Positions 28,692 through 38,172 are shown, counted from the first letter of the stretch. The stretch: DNA of 64,000 nucleotides from Comamonas koreensis (GCF_014076495.1 NZ_CP043575.1:4774001-4838000); one strand, 5' to 3'. Numbers and translations: made by a program. Notes: generated from the letters alone by a model not told the origin.

Positions 28692-29501
28692 ATGGCGTTG
28701 GAACCTGTGGAACTGTACCGTGACGAGCAGCATGCTTGTCTGATGTTCACCGATCTGGTGGAAGAGGATGCGCAGGCCGTGCAGGCCAACCAGTTCCTGA
28801 TTGTCGACCATGGTACCGGCGCCATCATCGACCCGGGCGGCAACCTCGCTTTCAATGAGCTCTACATGGGCATGGTGCGCTATTTCTCGCCGCACAAGCT
28901 GTCCTACCTGATCGCATCCCATGCCGACCCGGACATCATCGCCTCACTGGACCGTTGGCTCACCTCCACCCGCGCATCGCTGGTGATCTCCCGCGTCTGG
29001 GAGCGCTTTGTGCCGCATTTCACCAAGGTCGGCAAGACCGAAAACCGCGTCATCCCCGTGCAAGACCCCGGAGGCATTCTGCCGCTGGGCCAAAGCCAGC
29101 TGCACATCCTGCCTGCGCATTTTCTGCATGCCGAAGGCAACTTCCATTTCTACGACCCGATCAGCCGCATCCTGTTCACTGGCGACCTGGGCGTCTCGAT
29201 GACCGATGGCTACATCGCCCGCACCCCGGTGACCGATCTGGCACCGCACATTCCGCGCATGGAAGGCTTTCACCGGCGCTACATGGTGTCCAACAAGGTG
29301 CTGCGCCTGTGGGTGGCCATGGCGCGCCAGCTGGATATTTCATTGATCGTGCCCCAGCACGGCGCGCCCATCATGGGCCCGGCCATTGCCCAGTTCTTTG
29401 ACTGGCTCGACCACCTGATGTGCGGCGTCGATCTGATGGACAACCAGAACTACACCTTGCCCACGCAGCCCATCGCTCCGCTGCCGCAGCGCCCTCAGTG
29501 A
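28692..29501 (+). CDS. MBL-fold protein resembling a stand-alone flavodiiron beta-lactamase domain
   Basis: A 269-residue metallo-beta-lactamase-fold protein. Candidate metal ligands are His77, Asp79 and Asp81 in SHADPDI, His143 or His146 in PAHFLHAEGN, Asp165 in TGDLG and His223 in PQHG. Compared with flavodiiron HxExDH the Glu is Asp and the second His is Ile, so the metal site may be altered. No flavodoxin domain is present. It could be an oxygen- or NO-linked sensor or oxidoreductase; the function is unknown. Confidence 0.75.
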   Translation: MALEPVELYRDEQHACLMFTDLVEEDAQAVQANQFLIVDHGTGAIIDPGGNLAFNELYMGMVRYFSPHKLSYLIASHADPDIIASLDRWLTSTRASLVISRVWERFVPHFTKVGKTENRVIPVQDPGGILPLGQSQLHILPAHFLHAEGNFHFYDPISRILFTGDLGVSMTDGYIARTPVTDLAPHIPRMEGFHRRYMVSNKVLRLWVAMARQLDISLIVPQHGAPIMGPAIAQFFDWLDHLMCGVDLMDNQNYTLPTQPIAPLPQRPQ

Positions 29502-29516
29502 TCCGTGTGGGGCAGC

Positions 29517-30890
29517 TTACAGCGTGCCGTAGCTGTGCAAGCCCGAAAGGAACATGTTCACGCCCAGGAACGCGAAGGTGGTCACCACCAGCCCCACCAG
29601 TGCCCACCAGGCCGAGATGGCACCGCGCAGGCCCTTGACCAGGCGCATGTGCAGCCAGGCGGCATAGTTGAGCCAGACGATCAGCGCCCAGGTCTCCTTG
29701 GGGTCCCAGCTCCAGTAGCCGCCCCAGGCCTCGGCCGCCCAGAGCGCGCCCAGCACGGTGGCAATGGTGAAGAACGCAAAGCCCACGGCGATGGCCTTGT
29801 ACATCAGGTCATCCATGATCTGCAGGCGCGGCGTGCCCCGGTTGATCCAGCTGCGCAGCACGATCATCAGCCCGAAGAACAGCTCCAGCGGCAAGGCCAT
29901 GCGCAAGGTCTTGTCGAGCGACGGGTAGAGGCTCTCATCGCCCCAGATGCGGAAAGCCACCAGCGGCAGCACCAGCACCAGCATCGGCACAAGCACCAGG
30001 CCGATCCACAGCGCGCGCTGCGTGGCGGCCTTGAGCAGGTAGGCCAGCGCCACCATGGCCGCCAGCGCAAAGGTGCCGTAGCCGACAAAATTGGCCGGCA
30101 CATGCAGCTTCATCCACCAGCTTTGCAGCGCAGGCACCAGCGGTTGGATCTCATGGGCCTGGCGCGCGACGGTGTACCACAGCAAAAAGCCCACCGAGGC
30201 GCTGACCACCAGCATCACAAAGCCGCCCAACGCCCGGGTCTGGTAGTGCGCTTCAAAGTAGAGGTAGAAAAGCGCCGTCATCCAGGCGAACAGCACAAAC
30301 ACTTCATACAGGTTGCTGACGGGGATATGGCCAATGTCCGGCCCCATCAGGTAGCTCTCATACCAGCGCGCCATCGTGCCCACCAGGGCCATCACAATGG
30401 CCAGCCAGGTCAGGCGGCTGCCGACGGCCGTCAGCGCCGATCCCTCGCCCTTGGAGAGCAGACCGATCCAGTAGAACACCGTGCTCATGAAGAACAGCAC
30501 GCTCATCCACAGGATGGCCGACTGGCTGGAGAGGAAGTACTTGAGGCCAAACACCGTCTCCGAGCGGGCAATCTGGCCTGCGCCATCGACCCGGTAAAGG
30601 CCAATGGCCAGCAGCGACAGCGCGGCTACCGCCACCATCAACAGCTGCAGTGGCCGCCAGAACCAGCCCAGCCAGATAAAAAACGGCACCGAGGCGATCA
30701 GAATGCCTTTTTCATAGCCATCCATATGGTGGCCATACAAAAACAGGGCAAAACCGCCGCCAACGGCCAGTGCCAATGCAAACAGCCAGTCCCAGACCGA
30801 GCGGCTGCTGAAATAGCCGGGGTTGAGTTGCACCGTTTGGACCACGGTGCCCGCCTGGGCAGGCGGCAGGTTGGTGGAAGCAGTATTCAT
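29517..30890 (-). CDS. ccsB: System II cytochrome c biogenesis protein CcsB/ResC
   Basis: Haem-handling membrane protein of the CcsBA/ResBC synthase that attaches haem to apocytochromes in the periplasm. The 457 residues contain multiple membrane helices and the tryptophan-rich WWD motif WGGYWSWDPKETW near residue 390, with flanking histidines. Start overlaps the resB stop by 4 bp. Confidence 0.93.
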   Translation of the reverse strand: MNTASTNLPPAQAGTVVQTVQLNPGYFSSRSVWDWLFALALAVGGGFALFLYGHHMDGYEKGILIASVPFFIWLGWFWRPLQLLMVAVAALSLLAIGLYRVDGAGQIARSETVFGLKYFLSSQSAILWMSVLFFMSTVFYWIGLLSKGEGSALTAVGSRLTWLAIVMALVGTMARWYESYLMGPDIGHIPVSNLYEVFVLFAWMTALFYLYFEAHYQTRALGGFVMLVVSASVGFLLWYTVARQAHEIQPLVPALQSWWMKLHVPANFVGYGTFALAAMVALAYLLKAATQRALWIGLVLVPMLVLVLPLVAFRIWGDESLYPSLDKTLRMALPLELFFGLMIVLRSWINRGTPRLQIMDDLMYKAIAVGFAFFTIATVLGALWAAEAWGGYWSWDPKETWALIVWLNYAAWLHMRLVKGLRGAISAWWALVGLVVTTFAFLGVNMFLSGLHSYGTL

Positions 30891-33022
30891 CGTTGTTCTC
30901 CGCTGGGGCTGGTACCCAGAAGCTTTTGACTCAGGCCCTCAAAATCACGGTCCACATCCAGGGTGCGGCGGTTGGTGGACAAGGCCATGCGCGCATCGGC
31001 ACTGCCATCGGCGCGCGGCGCCAGCCAGACCCACAGGCGCCGGTCACGCACATAGAGCATCGCAAACACCCCCAGAATCAGGAACAGGCAGCCCAGGTAC
31101 ACGACCAGCTTGCCAGGGGCCTTGGCCACCTGGAAGACGCTGGCCTGCACCTGGTCAAACTGGGTCAGCTCAAACACCAGGGGCTCGGGGTACAGCAGCG
31201 CATCGCTGAGCGACAGCACCGACTGGGTCATGAAGCGCTGCGTCTGCTCATTGGGCTCCAGAGGTGCCAGGCCCTCGTCGGCCCGCGCCACCTGCATCAG
31301 CTCAAACAGCACACCATTCAGAATGCGCACCAGCACTTCACCCGCCTTGGCGCGTTCACCTTCGGGCACATTCTGCTCCATGAAGGCCGAAATCGCCTGC
31401 AAACCGGTGACGCTGCTCGCGCCCGTCTGGCCATCGCCGGCAAAAATCACCAGCGCCTTGAGGGCCGAGGCATAGAGTTGCTCGCGCAGCGCCGGGCGGC
31501 TTGCCTCCACGGCGCCTGCCACATACTGCTGCACGGCCCGCTCGCGCATCGCTGGCGTCTGCAGCGCTGCCTTCAAACGCAAAAAGCCCCGGTAGCTGGA
31601 TTGGTCGTCCGCCGGAATGCGCAGGTAGCGGAACTGGTCGGCCAGGGTCTCGCGCACGCCCCAGAGGTAGACGGGCTGGCCATCACCCATGTCGACGGGC
31701 AGCATGTAGTTGTTGAACTCGCGCGCCTGGCCCGAGGCGTCGCGCAGCTTATAGCTGACGCTGGGGCCTACGTTGCGCAGATCGCGCGGCGTGGTCACCT
31801 TGTTGCCGGCGCCCAGGTGGTTGTCCAGGCTGGATCTCAAATCCACCTTGCGCACATCGGTGCCGCCTGGCGCCCCATCGCCCGGGTTGGCGCCCATGTT
31901 CTCCACATTGATGGTGCGCAGGCCGGTGAATTCCATCTCCAGCGGCGGCTGGCCTTCGCCCAGCTTGATCTGCGTGGAGGCACCCACTTCGCCCTGCACC
32001 TCAAAGCTCTTCATGCCCGGCACCAGCGGCACGGCGCGCAGCTGCAGGCGCGATCCGCCGTCTTCAAAGCTCGATTGGTAGATCTCGATGCCCTGGTAGC
32101 TCGCGGGATGGTTCACCTCGATGCGCTTTTCCACCGCAGCGCCGGTTTTCTTGTCATGCAACACCACCTCGCTGGCAAACAGCCGGGGCATGCCGGTGGA
32201 GTAGTACTCGACGATGAATTTCTTCAGCTCCACCGAAAACGGCAAGTCCTGCAGCAGGATGCCGTCTGACTGGTTGAGGATGGCCGTGCCCGACTGCGCG
32301 CCCTCGGCCACGATCAGGTTGCCACGGAAGGTCGGGTTGCTGGCGGATAACCGGTGCTGCTCGGGCACATCGGAAATCATGCCGCCGCCGCTGAAGGTGG
32401 TCTTGCCGCCCAGCAGCATTTGCGCGCGCACAATCAGATCGCCATCGAGCAGCCCGCCCAGGCAGATCAGCACAATGGCGCTGTGCGCTGCCAGATAGCC
32501 GATTTTGTGGGCGGCACCGGCCTTGGCCGCCACCATCCAGCCATCGCTGCGCTCTTGCAAGCGCACCTTCCAGCCGCTGCCGGCCAGCTGCGCGCCCACC
32601 CGCTGCGCGGCCTGGGCCGGGGTTTCTGCCAAATGGGCACTGGCCTGGTGGTGGAAGGCCTGCAGGCTTTGCACGCGCAAGTTCTCTTTGTACTGGCGCA
32701 AATCGGCCAGGTACTTGGGCGCATGCTTGGCAATGCACAGGCTGGTGCTGGTCACCAAAAACGCCAGGATCAGCAGGAACCACCAGGCGCTGTAGACCGC
32801 ATTGAGCTTGAGTGACAGAAACAGCTGCGCCCAGAAAGGGCCAAACTGGTTGACGTAGTTGACGGCCGGCTCATGCTGGCGCAGTACCGTGCCGATGACC
32901 GAGGCAATGCAGATGATGGACAGCAGCGCAATGGCAAAGCGCATCGACGACAGCATCTCATAGACGGCACGGGTGCCCAACTGAGGCTGCAGCTGCGTTG
33001 GCGGGGGAGAAGATTCAGACAT
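30887..33022 (-). CDS. resB: System II cytochrome c biogenesis protein ResB
   Basis: Partner of CcsB in periplasmic cytochrome c assembly; it holds the apocytochrome thiols. The 711-residue protein has N-terminal membrane helices (about 27-46 and 75-93), one near 165-185, a large periplasmic domain and a final helix near 640 in VVYLGCLFLILGVFAML. It lies downstream of cytochrome c4 and upstream of ccsB, so producer and client genes are together. Confidence 0.93.
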   Translation of the reverse strand: MSESSPPPTQLQPQLGTRAVYEMLSSMRFAIALLSIICIASVIGTVLRQHEPAVNYVNQFGPFWAQLFLSLKLNAVYSAWWFLLILAFLVTSTSLCIAKHAPKYLADLRQYKENLRVQSLQAFHHQASAHLAETPAQAAQRVGAQLAGSGWKVRLQERSDGWMVAAKAGAAHKIGYLAAHSAIVLICLGGLLDGDLIVRAQMLLGGKTTFSGGGMISDVPEQHRLSASNPTFRGNLIVAEGAQSGTAILNQSDGILLQDLPFSVELKKFIVEYYSTGMPRLFASEVVLHDKKTGAAVEKRIEVNHPASYQGIEIYQSSFEDGGSRLQLRAVPLVPGMKSFEVQGEVGASTQIKLGEGQPPLEMEFTGLRTINVENMGANPGDGAPGGTDVRKVDLRSSLDNHLGAGNKVTTPRDLRNVGPSVSYKLRDASGQAREFNNYMLPVDMGDGQPVYLWGVRETLADQFRYLRIPADDQSSYRGFLRLKAALQTPAMRERAVQQYVAGAVEASRPALREQLYASALKALVIFAGDGQTGASSVTGLQAISAFMEQNVPEGERAKAGEVLVRILNGVLFELMQVARADEGLAPLEPNEQTQRFMTQSVLSLSDALLYPEPLVFELTQFDQVQASVFQVAKAPGKLVVYLGCLFLILGVFAMLYVRDRRLWVWLAPRADGSADARMALSTNRRTLDVDRDFEGLSQKLLGTSPSGEQR

Positions 33023-33242
33023 GGTACGACGCTATCGGTGAAAAGCAGGAGCAGGACCGCTGCTGCGCTGCCAGTCCGCACCCCATGGAGTCGCCACCAG
33101 AGTACAAGTTCGCAGAACGCCAAGTTTAGTCTGCAACCCTAGGGATAGCCCGGGGGCCCGCGAAATGCCCAGCAACACGCTCCATGTATTGGCGCGGGGG
33201 CATTGCCCGTAACGGTGGAGCGCAAACGCCCCAGCCACCCGC

Positions 33243-33875
33243 CTAGCGCAGGCCCGCAATATAGTCCGACACCGCCTTGATTTCCTTGTCGTTCATCTTG
33301 GCGGTGACGCCGGTCATCTGCAGGCTGTTGCCACGCTTGCCATCGCGGAAGTCATGCAAGGTCTTGCTGACGTAGTCAGCGTTCTGGCCAGACAGGCGCG
33401 GGTACTGGGCCGGAATGCCCGCACCATTGGGGCTGTGGCAGCCCGCGCAGGCGGCAATCTGGCGGTCGGGCAGGCCGCCGCGGTAGATGCGCTCGCCCAG
33501 GGCAACGGCGTCCTTGTCCTTGGCAAAACCCAGCTTGCCCGGTTTGCTGGCCAGCCAGGCCGAGATATTGAGCATGTCCGCATCCGACAGGCCGGCAACC
33601 ATGCCCTGCATCACCGGGTCCTTGCGCTTGCCGGATTTGAACTCCTGCAGCTGCTTGAGCAGGTACTCAGGATGCTGCTGCGAGAGTTTGGGGTTGATGG
33701 CGATGGACGCATTGCCATCGGCATTGTGGCAGGCGACGCAGACGGCGGTGTAGCTGGCCTCCCCCTTGGCCAGGTCCGGCTTGGGCGAACGGTTGGGCGT
33801 CTCGGACGCCGAATACACAGAAACGGAAGAAAAAGCCAGTACAGCCGTTGTCAGCAAAGGGGCGATCAACTTCAT
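33243..33875 (-). CDS. dihaem cytochrome c4
   Basis: Periplasmic electron carrier with two class I haem domains. The 210-residue protein has a signal peptide ending near VYSASE, CVACH at 46-50 and CAGCH at 143-147, and methionines in VMQGM and SLQMTGV that can be axial ligands. It typically feeds cytochrome oxidase. A 220-bp gap without features separates it from resB. Confidence 0.92.
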   Translation of the reverse strand: MKLIAPLLTTAVLAFSSVSVYSASETPNRSPKPDLAKGEASYTAVCVACHNADGNASIAINPKLSQQHPEYLLKQLQEFKSGKRKDPVMQGMVAGLSDADMLNISAWLASKPGKLGFAKDKDAVALGERIYRGGLPDRQIAACAGCHSPNGAGIPAQYPRLSGQNADYVSKTLHDFRDGKRGNSLQMTGVTAKMNDKEIKAVSDYIAGLR

Positions 33876-33958
33876 ATCGTGGGTCTTTGTCTGGTTTATG
33901 GGTATAAGGCCAAAGCGGCCAGATTCTACAATGATGCCTTAGATAGACTCGAACGCAC

Positions 33959-34693
33959 ATGACGACAACACCTAGTACCCCCCAAGCCGTTGCAGACACG
34001 CCAAGCCCAGGCATTGATGGCAAGGCGGCTTTGGGCTGGATGCACACCGCCCGCTTTTTCACCACCGCTGCGCAGTTGCACCAATTGCCTGTCGTCGATG
34101 TGCCCGAGTTCGCCTTTGTGGGCCGCTCCAATGCGGGCAAGTCCACATCGATCAATACGCTCACCCAGCAGAACCAGCTGGCCTTTGCCTCGAAAAAGCC
34201 CGGCCGCACCCAGCACATCAACCTGTTTTCGCTGGGCAAGAAGGGCGTGACCGATGCCGTGCTGGCCGACCTGCCCGGTTACGGCTATGCCGCCGTCTCG
34301 CGTGAAGACAAGAAGCGCTGGCAGCAAGTCATGGTGAACTACCTCGTCAGCCGCCCCAGCCTGACAGGTATTGTGCTGCTCTGCGACCCGCGCCTGGGCC
34401 TGACCGAGCTGGACGAAGCCCTGCTCGACATCATCCGCCCCCGCGTGGAGCAAGGTCTCAAGTTCTTGATTTTGCTCACCAAGGCCGACAAGTTGACCCG
34501 CGTCGAGCAGGCCAAGATCCTGTCCATCACCAAACTCAATGCCGGCGGCGGAGAGGTGATGCTGTTCAGCGCGTTAAAGAAGCAGAATGTGGACAAGGTC
34601 GCTCAGCTGCTGTGGCAGTGGTCGCACCCGGAAGGACTGGTCAGCCTGGAGGCCGCGCCTGCAGCGCCAGACGCCGCTGCAGACAAGCAATAA
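33959..34693 (+). CDS. engB: ribosome biogenesis GTPase EngB (YihA/YsxC)
   Basis: Essential GTPase needed for 50S subunit assembly. The 244-residue protein has G1 GRSNAGKST at 55-63, G3 DLPGYGYA and G4 TKAD, with the family PGRTQHINLF switch I. It carries N- and C-terminal extensions of low complexity (SLEAAPAAPDAAADKQ). It is divergent from cytochrome c4, a gene pair often seen in proteobacteria. Confidence 0.95.
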   Translation: MTTTPSTPQAVADTPSPGIDGKAALGWMHTARFFTTAAQLHQLPVVDVPEFAFVGRSNAGKSTSINTLTQQNQLAFASKKPGRTQHINLFSLGKKGVTDAVLADLPGYGYAAVSREDKKRWQQVMVNYLVSRPSLTGIVLLCDPRLGLTELDEALLDIIRPRVEQGLKFLILLTKADKLTRVEQAKILSITKLNAGGGEVMLFSALKKQNVDKVAQLLWQWSHPEGLVSLEAAPAAPDAAADKQ

Positions 34694-34720
34694 ACTGCAC
34701 GAACGCCAGCCAAGGCGCTC

Positions 34721-34754
34721 AACAACAAAGGCCCGAAAGGGCCTTTGTTGTTTA
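34721..34754. terminator. bidirectional terminator, perfect 14-bp stem
   Basis: AACAACAAAGGCCC and GGGCCTTTGTTGTT pair perfectly around a GAAA tetraloop. It serves the convergent engB and lipid A acyltransferase genes. Confidence 0.9.
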
Positions 34755-34765
34755 TGCTTAGTTGT

Positions 34766-35635
34766 TTATGAATAGAGCGAAGGCTCGCCTTCGGGCCGGG
34801 TCTTGAAGCGCTTGTGCACCCAGTAGTACTGGGGCACCATGGTGCGGATTCGGGCTTCCAACTCACGATTCTGGCGCGTGGTATCAGCCACTACATCGTC
34901 AGTGGGAAAATCCTGCCAGGCCGGAGAGATGGTGACTTCGTAACCCTCCGGCGTCAGCCGCGTATACATGCCGATCACCTTGGCCTTGCCCAGCCGCGCA
35001 AAGCGCGACAGCGACGGAATGGTCGCTGCCACCTGGCCAAAATATGGCACAAACAGCGAGTCGCTCGGGCCAAAGTCCATGTCCGGCAACAGGTACAACA
35101 GCCCATGGTCCTTGCGCAGGCTGGCAATGATGGGCTTGATGCCGTCGTCGCGGTTGAGCATGCGCACATCGCCAAAGCGCTGGCGGCCCTTGCGGATCCA
35201 GGCATCGACATCGGCATTGGGCTGGGTCGAAAAGATCGACGTGAAGGGCCGGCTGCAGTAGATGGTGAGCGCCGTGCCCCCGGCATCCATGCTGTAGAAA
35301 TGCGGCGCAAAGATGATGGTCGGCGTATCGCCTTCCAGCTCTTCGAGCGCCCCCGTCATGCGGGTGCGTTTCTCCAGCGTTTTTTGTGGTGCAAACCACA
35401 GCCAGCTGCGGTCCAGCCAGGTTTGGCAGAACACCACAAAACTCTGCTTGGCCCATGCCCGACGCTGCTCAGCGCTGGCTTCGGGAAAGCACAGCTCCAG
35501 ATTGCGCAGCGCAATGCGGCGGCGCGATGGCACCAGATAGAACAGCACCCGACCCATCAACCAGCCCAGACCGCGCAAGACCGACAAAGGCAGGTGCGAC
35601 ATCAGCCACATCCACCCGATAAACAACTTACCCAT
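34766..35635 (-). CDS. lipid A late acyltransferase (LpxL/LpxM family), second copy
   Basis: A 289-residue HtrB/MsbB-family enzyme that adds a secondary acyl chain to lipid A at the inner membrane. It has an N-terminal membrane helix and the catalytic HX4D motif HFYSMD, with DMDFGPSDSLFVPYFG as a family block. ATG 35635 begins MGKLFIGWM and overlaps the upstream gene by 8 bp; a longer frame is rejected. Confidence 0.88.
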   Translation of the reverse strand: MGKLFIGWMWLMSHLPLSVLRGLGWLMGRVLFYLVPSRRRIALRNLELCFPEASAEQRRAWAKQSFVVFCQTWLDRSWLWFAPQKTLEKRTRMTGALEELEGDTPTIIFAPHFYSMDAGGTALTIYCSRPFTSIFSTQPNADVDAWIRKGRQRFGDVRMLNRDDGIKPIIASLRKDHGLLYLLPDMDFGPSDSLFVPYFGQVAATIPSLSRFARLGKAKVIGMYTRLTPEGYEVTISPAWQDFPTDDVVADTTRQNRELEARIRTMVPQYYWVHKRFKTRPEGEPSLYS

Positions 35636-36488
35636 GCTTTTGACCTTCCGAGGGAGCGGCAGCGAGGCTGCGCGGCTGCTTGTAGCGCGCATAGCCCCAG
35701 AGGTACTGCTCGGGACTGTCGCGGATCAAGCGCTCCATTTCCTGGTTGATCTGCAGCACGGCGGCCTCGGCCTCCTGGGCCAGCGGGGTCTGCAGGCCGC
35801 GCACATACAGATCAAAGCCCCGGCCCAGGGGCCGGCGCACACAGCGCGCCAATATAACAGCCGCGCCGGTCTGCTGGGCCAACTTGGCGGCCAAGGTCAT
35901 CGAGTAGGCGGGCTTGCCAAAAAACGGCACCCACATGCCCTGGCCGTCGGGTGGCACCTGGTCGGGCAGCAGCCCCACGCTATGGCCTTGGCGCAGGGCC
36001 TTGATCATCTGCCGCACCCCCGCCATCGTCGTTGGTGCCGAGGCCAGACCGGGGCGCGCGCGCGCCGTCTCCATCAGCTTGGCCAGCCAGGCCTGGCGAG
36101 CCGGGCGGTACAGCACCGTGATGGGGCCGTGCACCACACCCCAGCGCCGCGCCATGTACTGGGCTGACAGCTCAAAGCAGCCCATGTGCGGGGTCAAAAA
36201 CACAATGCCCCGGCCATCGGCCAACGCCTGCTCGATGACATCAGCCCCATGGATATCGCAGGGCAGCGGCGCGCCAAACCACAGGCGTGGCACCTCAGCT
36301 ACCATGCGGCCGGCATGGGCTACGGCCTTTTTCACATCGGCAAAGCGGTAACCCGCCTGTTGGGCATTGGCCAGAAAGCGCCGGCGGTAGGTGGGCGAGG
36401 CCACGAAAGTGAGCCAGCCCAGGCCAGCGCCCAGGCCATGCAATAGCCACAACGGCAGCGCAGCAAATAGTCGAAACAAGAAAGGCAT
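35628..36488 (-). CDS. lipid A late acyltransferase (LpxL/LpxM family), first copy
   Basis: A 286-residue relative of the following gene. The active-site motif is HMGCFE (HX4E rather than HX4D), with LPDQVPPDGQGMWVPFFG as conserved block. The pair overlaps by 8 bp and probably installs two different secondary acyl chains. Its ATG at 36488 lies one base from the -10 element proposed for metK, so the two promoters are interleaved. Confidence 0.88.
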   Translation of the reverse strand: MPFLFRLFAALPLWLLHGLGAGLGWLTFVASPTYRRRFLANAQQAGYRFADVKKAVAHAGRMVAEVPRLWFGAPLPCDIHGADVIEQALADGRGIVFLTPHMGCFELSAQYMARRWGVVHGPITVLYRPARQAWLAKLMETARARPGLASAPTTMAGVRQMIKALRQGHSVGLLPDQVPPDGQGMWVPFFGKPAYSMTLAAKLAQQTGAAVILARCVRRPLGRGFDLYVRGLQTPLAQEAEAAVLQINQEMERLIRDSPEQYLWGYARYKQPRSLAAAPSEGQKHG

Positions 36489-36494
36489 TAGAAT
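36489..36494 (+). promoter_or_regulatory. -10 element candidate for metK
   Basis: TAGAAT lies 7-12 bases before G36501, the first base of the riboswitch P1 stem, so transcription would begin almost exactly at the aptamer. No good -35 hexamer is visible. Confidence 0.4.
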
Positions 36495-36498
36495 GTGT

Positions 36499-36556
36499 CG
36501 GTCGCTGAGTTAAAGAGCAACTTGCAGGGCGACGTTAAAAACAAACTGCTAAAGCG
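36499..36556 (+). ncRNA. SAM-II riboswitch aptamer upstream of metK
   Basis: The order of conserved blocks matches SAM-II: P1 GTCGC (36501-36505) pairs with GCGAC (36529-36533); the loop has CTGAGTTAAA and CTTGCAG; GCAG (36524-36527) can pair with CTGC (36546-36549) to make the H-type pseudoknot; and the 3' block reads GCTAAAG. The A-rich linker TTAAAAACAAA fits the triplex-forming loop. Position upstream of S-adenosylmethionine synthetase is biologically right. Recognised by eye from the known aptamer; a covariance-model search would settle it. Confidence 0.8.
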
Positions 36557-36616
36557 TTCGCCAGGCTCCTTCAAGGCTCGGGCAACGCAATTGCCCAAGC
36601 TTTGAAGGAGTTTTTT
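36554..36616 (+). promoter_or_regulatory. terminator/antiterminator and SD-hiding hairpin of the metK leader
   Basis: CTCCTTCAA (36566-36574) pairs with TTGAAGGAG (36602-36610), continuing through GGGCAA/TTGCCC to a CGCAA loop, and is followed by six T. This is an intrinsic terminator whose 3' arm is the metK Shine-Dalgarno GAAGGAG. A competing antiterminator can form between GCGTTCGCC (36554-36562) and GGCAACGC (36581-36588), starting right after the aptamer. This suggests SAM binding frees the terminator. Confidence 0.72.
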
Positions 36617-36620
36617 GTTT

Positions 36621-37805
36621 ATGGCAAACAGCGATTTTCTGTTTACCTCGGAATCAGTGTCCGAAGGCCATCCCGATAAAGTAGCCGACCAGATCTCTGA
36701 TGCGATTTTGGACGCTATTTTCACCCAAGATCCACACAGCCGCGTGGCGGCAGAGACACTGACCAACACCGGCTTGGTGGTATTGGCAGGCGAGATCACC
36801 ACCGGCGCCAACGTGGACTACATCCAGGTGGCCCGCGACACCATCAAGCGCATCGGCTACGACAACACCGACTACGGCATCGACTACAAGGGCTGCGCGG
36901 TGCTGGTGGCCTATGACAAGCAAAGCCAGGACATCGCCCAGGGCGTGGACAAGGCCAGCGATGACGAGCTGAACACCGGCGCTGGCGACCAGGGCCTGAT
37001 GTTTGGCTATGCATGCGACGAAACGCCCGAGCTGATGCCCGCGCCGATCTACTACGCCCACCGCCTGGTCGAGCGCCAGGCCCAGCTGCGCAAGGATGGC
37101 CGCCTGCCTTTCCTGCGCCCTGACGCCAAGAGCCAGGTCACCATGCGCTATGTGGACGGCAAGCCCCACAGCATCGACACCGTAGTGCTGTCCACCCAGC
37201 ACAGCCCCGACCAGTCGGAAACCGCCACCAAGATGAAGGCCAGCTTCACCGAAGCCATCATCGAAGAGATCATCAAGCCCGTGCTGCCGTCGGAATGGCT
37301 GCAGGACACCAAGTACCTGATCAACCCCACGGGCCGCTTCGTCGTCGGTGGCCCGCAGGGCGACTGTGGCCTGACCGGTCGCAAGATCATTGTGGACACC
37401 TACGGCGGTGCCTGCCCCCACGGCGGCGGTGCGTTCTCCGGCAAGGATCCAACCAAGGTGGACCGCTCTGCCGCCTACGCTGCCCGCTACGTCGCCAAGA
37501 ACGTGGTCGCTGCCGGTCTGGCGCGCCAGTGCCAGGTGCAGGTGGCCTATGCGATCGGCGTGGCCCGCCCGATGAACATCACCGTCTACACCGAAGGCAC
37601 CGGCGTGATCCCCGATGCCGACATCGCCAAGCTGGTGGCCGCGCACTTTGACCTGCGCCCCAAGGGCATCATCCAAATGCTGGATCTGCTGCGCCCGATC
37701 TACAGCAAGACGGCGGCGTATGGCCACTTTGGCCGTGAGGAGCCGGAGTTTACTTGGGAAAGAACCGACAAGGCAGCAGTGCTGCGCGCTGCTGCGGGCC
37801 TGTAA
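36621..37805 (+). CDS. metK: S-adenosylmethionine synthetase
   Basis: Makes SAM from methionine and ATP. The 394-residue protein has [27 protein letters not shown] and the P-loop [22 protein letters not shown] 36621 follows GAAGGAG. The end is unusual: the last 14 codons ([13 protein letters not shown], stop) are supplied by the first unit of a tandem repeat, while a second, diverged coding end (TDKAALLRAAAGLK, stop) lies 401 bp downstream. The protein itself looks intact, ending one residue short of the downstream version. Confidence 0.96.
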   Translation: MANSDFLFTSESVSEGHPDKVADQISDAILDAIFTQDPHSRVAAETLTNTGLVVLAGEITTGANVDYIQVARDTIKRIGYDNTDYGIDYKGCAVLVAYDKQSQDIAQGVDKASDDELNTGAGDQGLMFGYACDETPELMPAPIYYAHRLVERQAQLRKDGRLPFLRPDAKSQVTMRYVDGKPHSIDTVVLSTQHSPDQSETATKMKASFTEAIIEEIIKPVLPSEWLQDTKYLINPTGRFVVGGPQGDCGLTGRKIIVDTYGGACPHGGGAFSGKDPTKVDRSAAYAARYVAKNVVAAGLARQCQVQVAYAIGVARPMNITVYTEGTGVIPDADIAKLVAAHFDLRPKGIIQMLDLLRPIYSKTAAYGHFGREEPEFTWERTDKAAVLRAAAGL

Positions 37806-38172
37806 GGCCCCGAGCACAGCGAGTTTGTCGGTTCTTCGGCAAAGGCTCACATCGCTTGCGATGTGAAGGGCCGCCAGGCCCGGCCGAAGCCAAAGACCGC
37901 TGACAGCCAGCAGTGCTGCGCGCTGCTGCGGGCCTGTAAGGCCCCGAGCGCAGCGAGTTCGTCGGTTCTTCGGCGCAGGCTCACATCGCTCGCGATGTGA
38001 AGGGCCGCCAGGCCCGGCCGAAGCCAAAGACCGCTGACAGCCAGCAGTGCTGCGCGCTGCTGCGGGCCTGTAAGGCCCCGAGCGCAGCGAGTTTGTCGGT
38101 TCTTCGGCGCAGGCTCACATCGCTTGCGATGTGAAGGGCCGCCAGACCCGGCCGAAGCCAAAAAACCGACAA
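37774..38172 (+). repeat. three tandem 134-bp repeats at the metK 3' end
   Basis: Units begin at 37774, 37908 and 38042, an exact 134-bp period. Units 1 and 2 differ at about five positions; unit 3 is shared to about 38162. Each carries a copy of the metK C-terminal coding end with its TAA, a GGCC-TGTAA-GGCC palindrome, and a CACATCGC/GCGATGTG hairpin. In unit 3 TTGTCGGTT (38093-38101) and AACCGACAA (38164-38172), with inner CTTCGGC/GCCGAAG, form a long stem-loop. Confidence 0.9.

Noticed and set aside
36499..36616. new riboswitch class on metK
   Set aside because: Block order and pairings match the known SAM-II aptamer too well to call it a new class.
37774..38172. CRISPR-like array
   Set aside because: The units are near-identical throughout with no variable spacers, are 134 bp long, and there are no cas genes.
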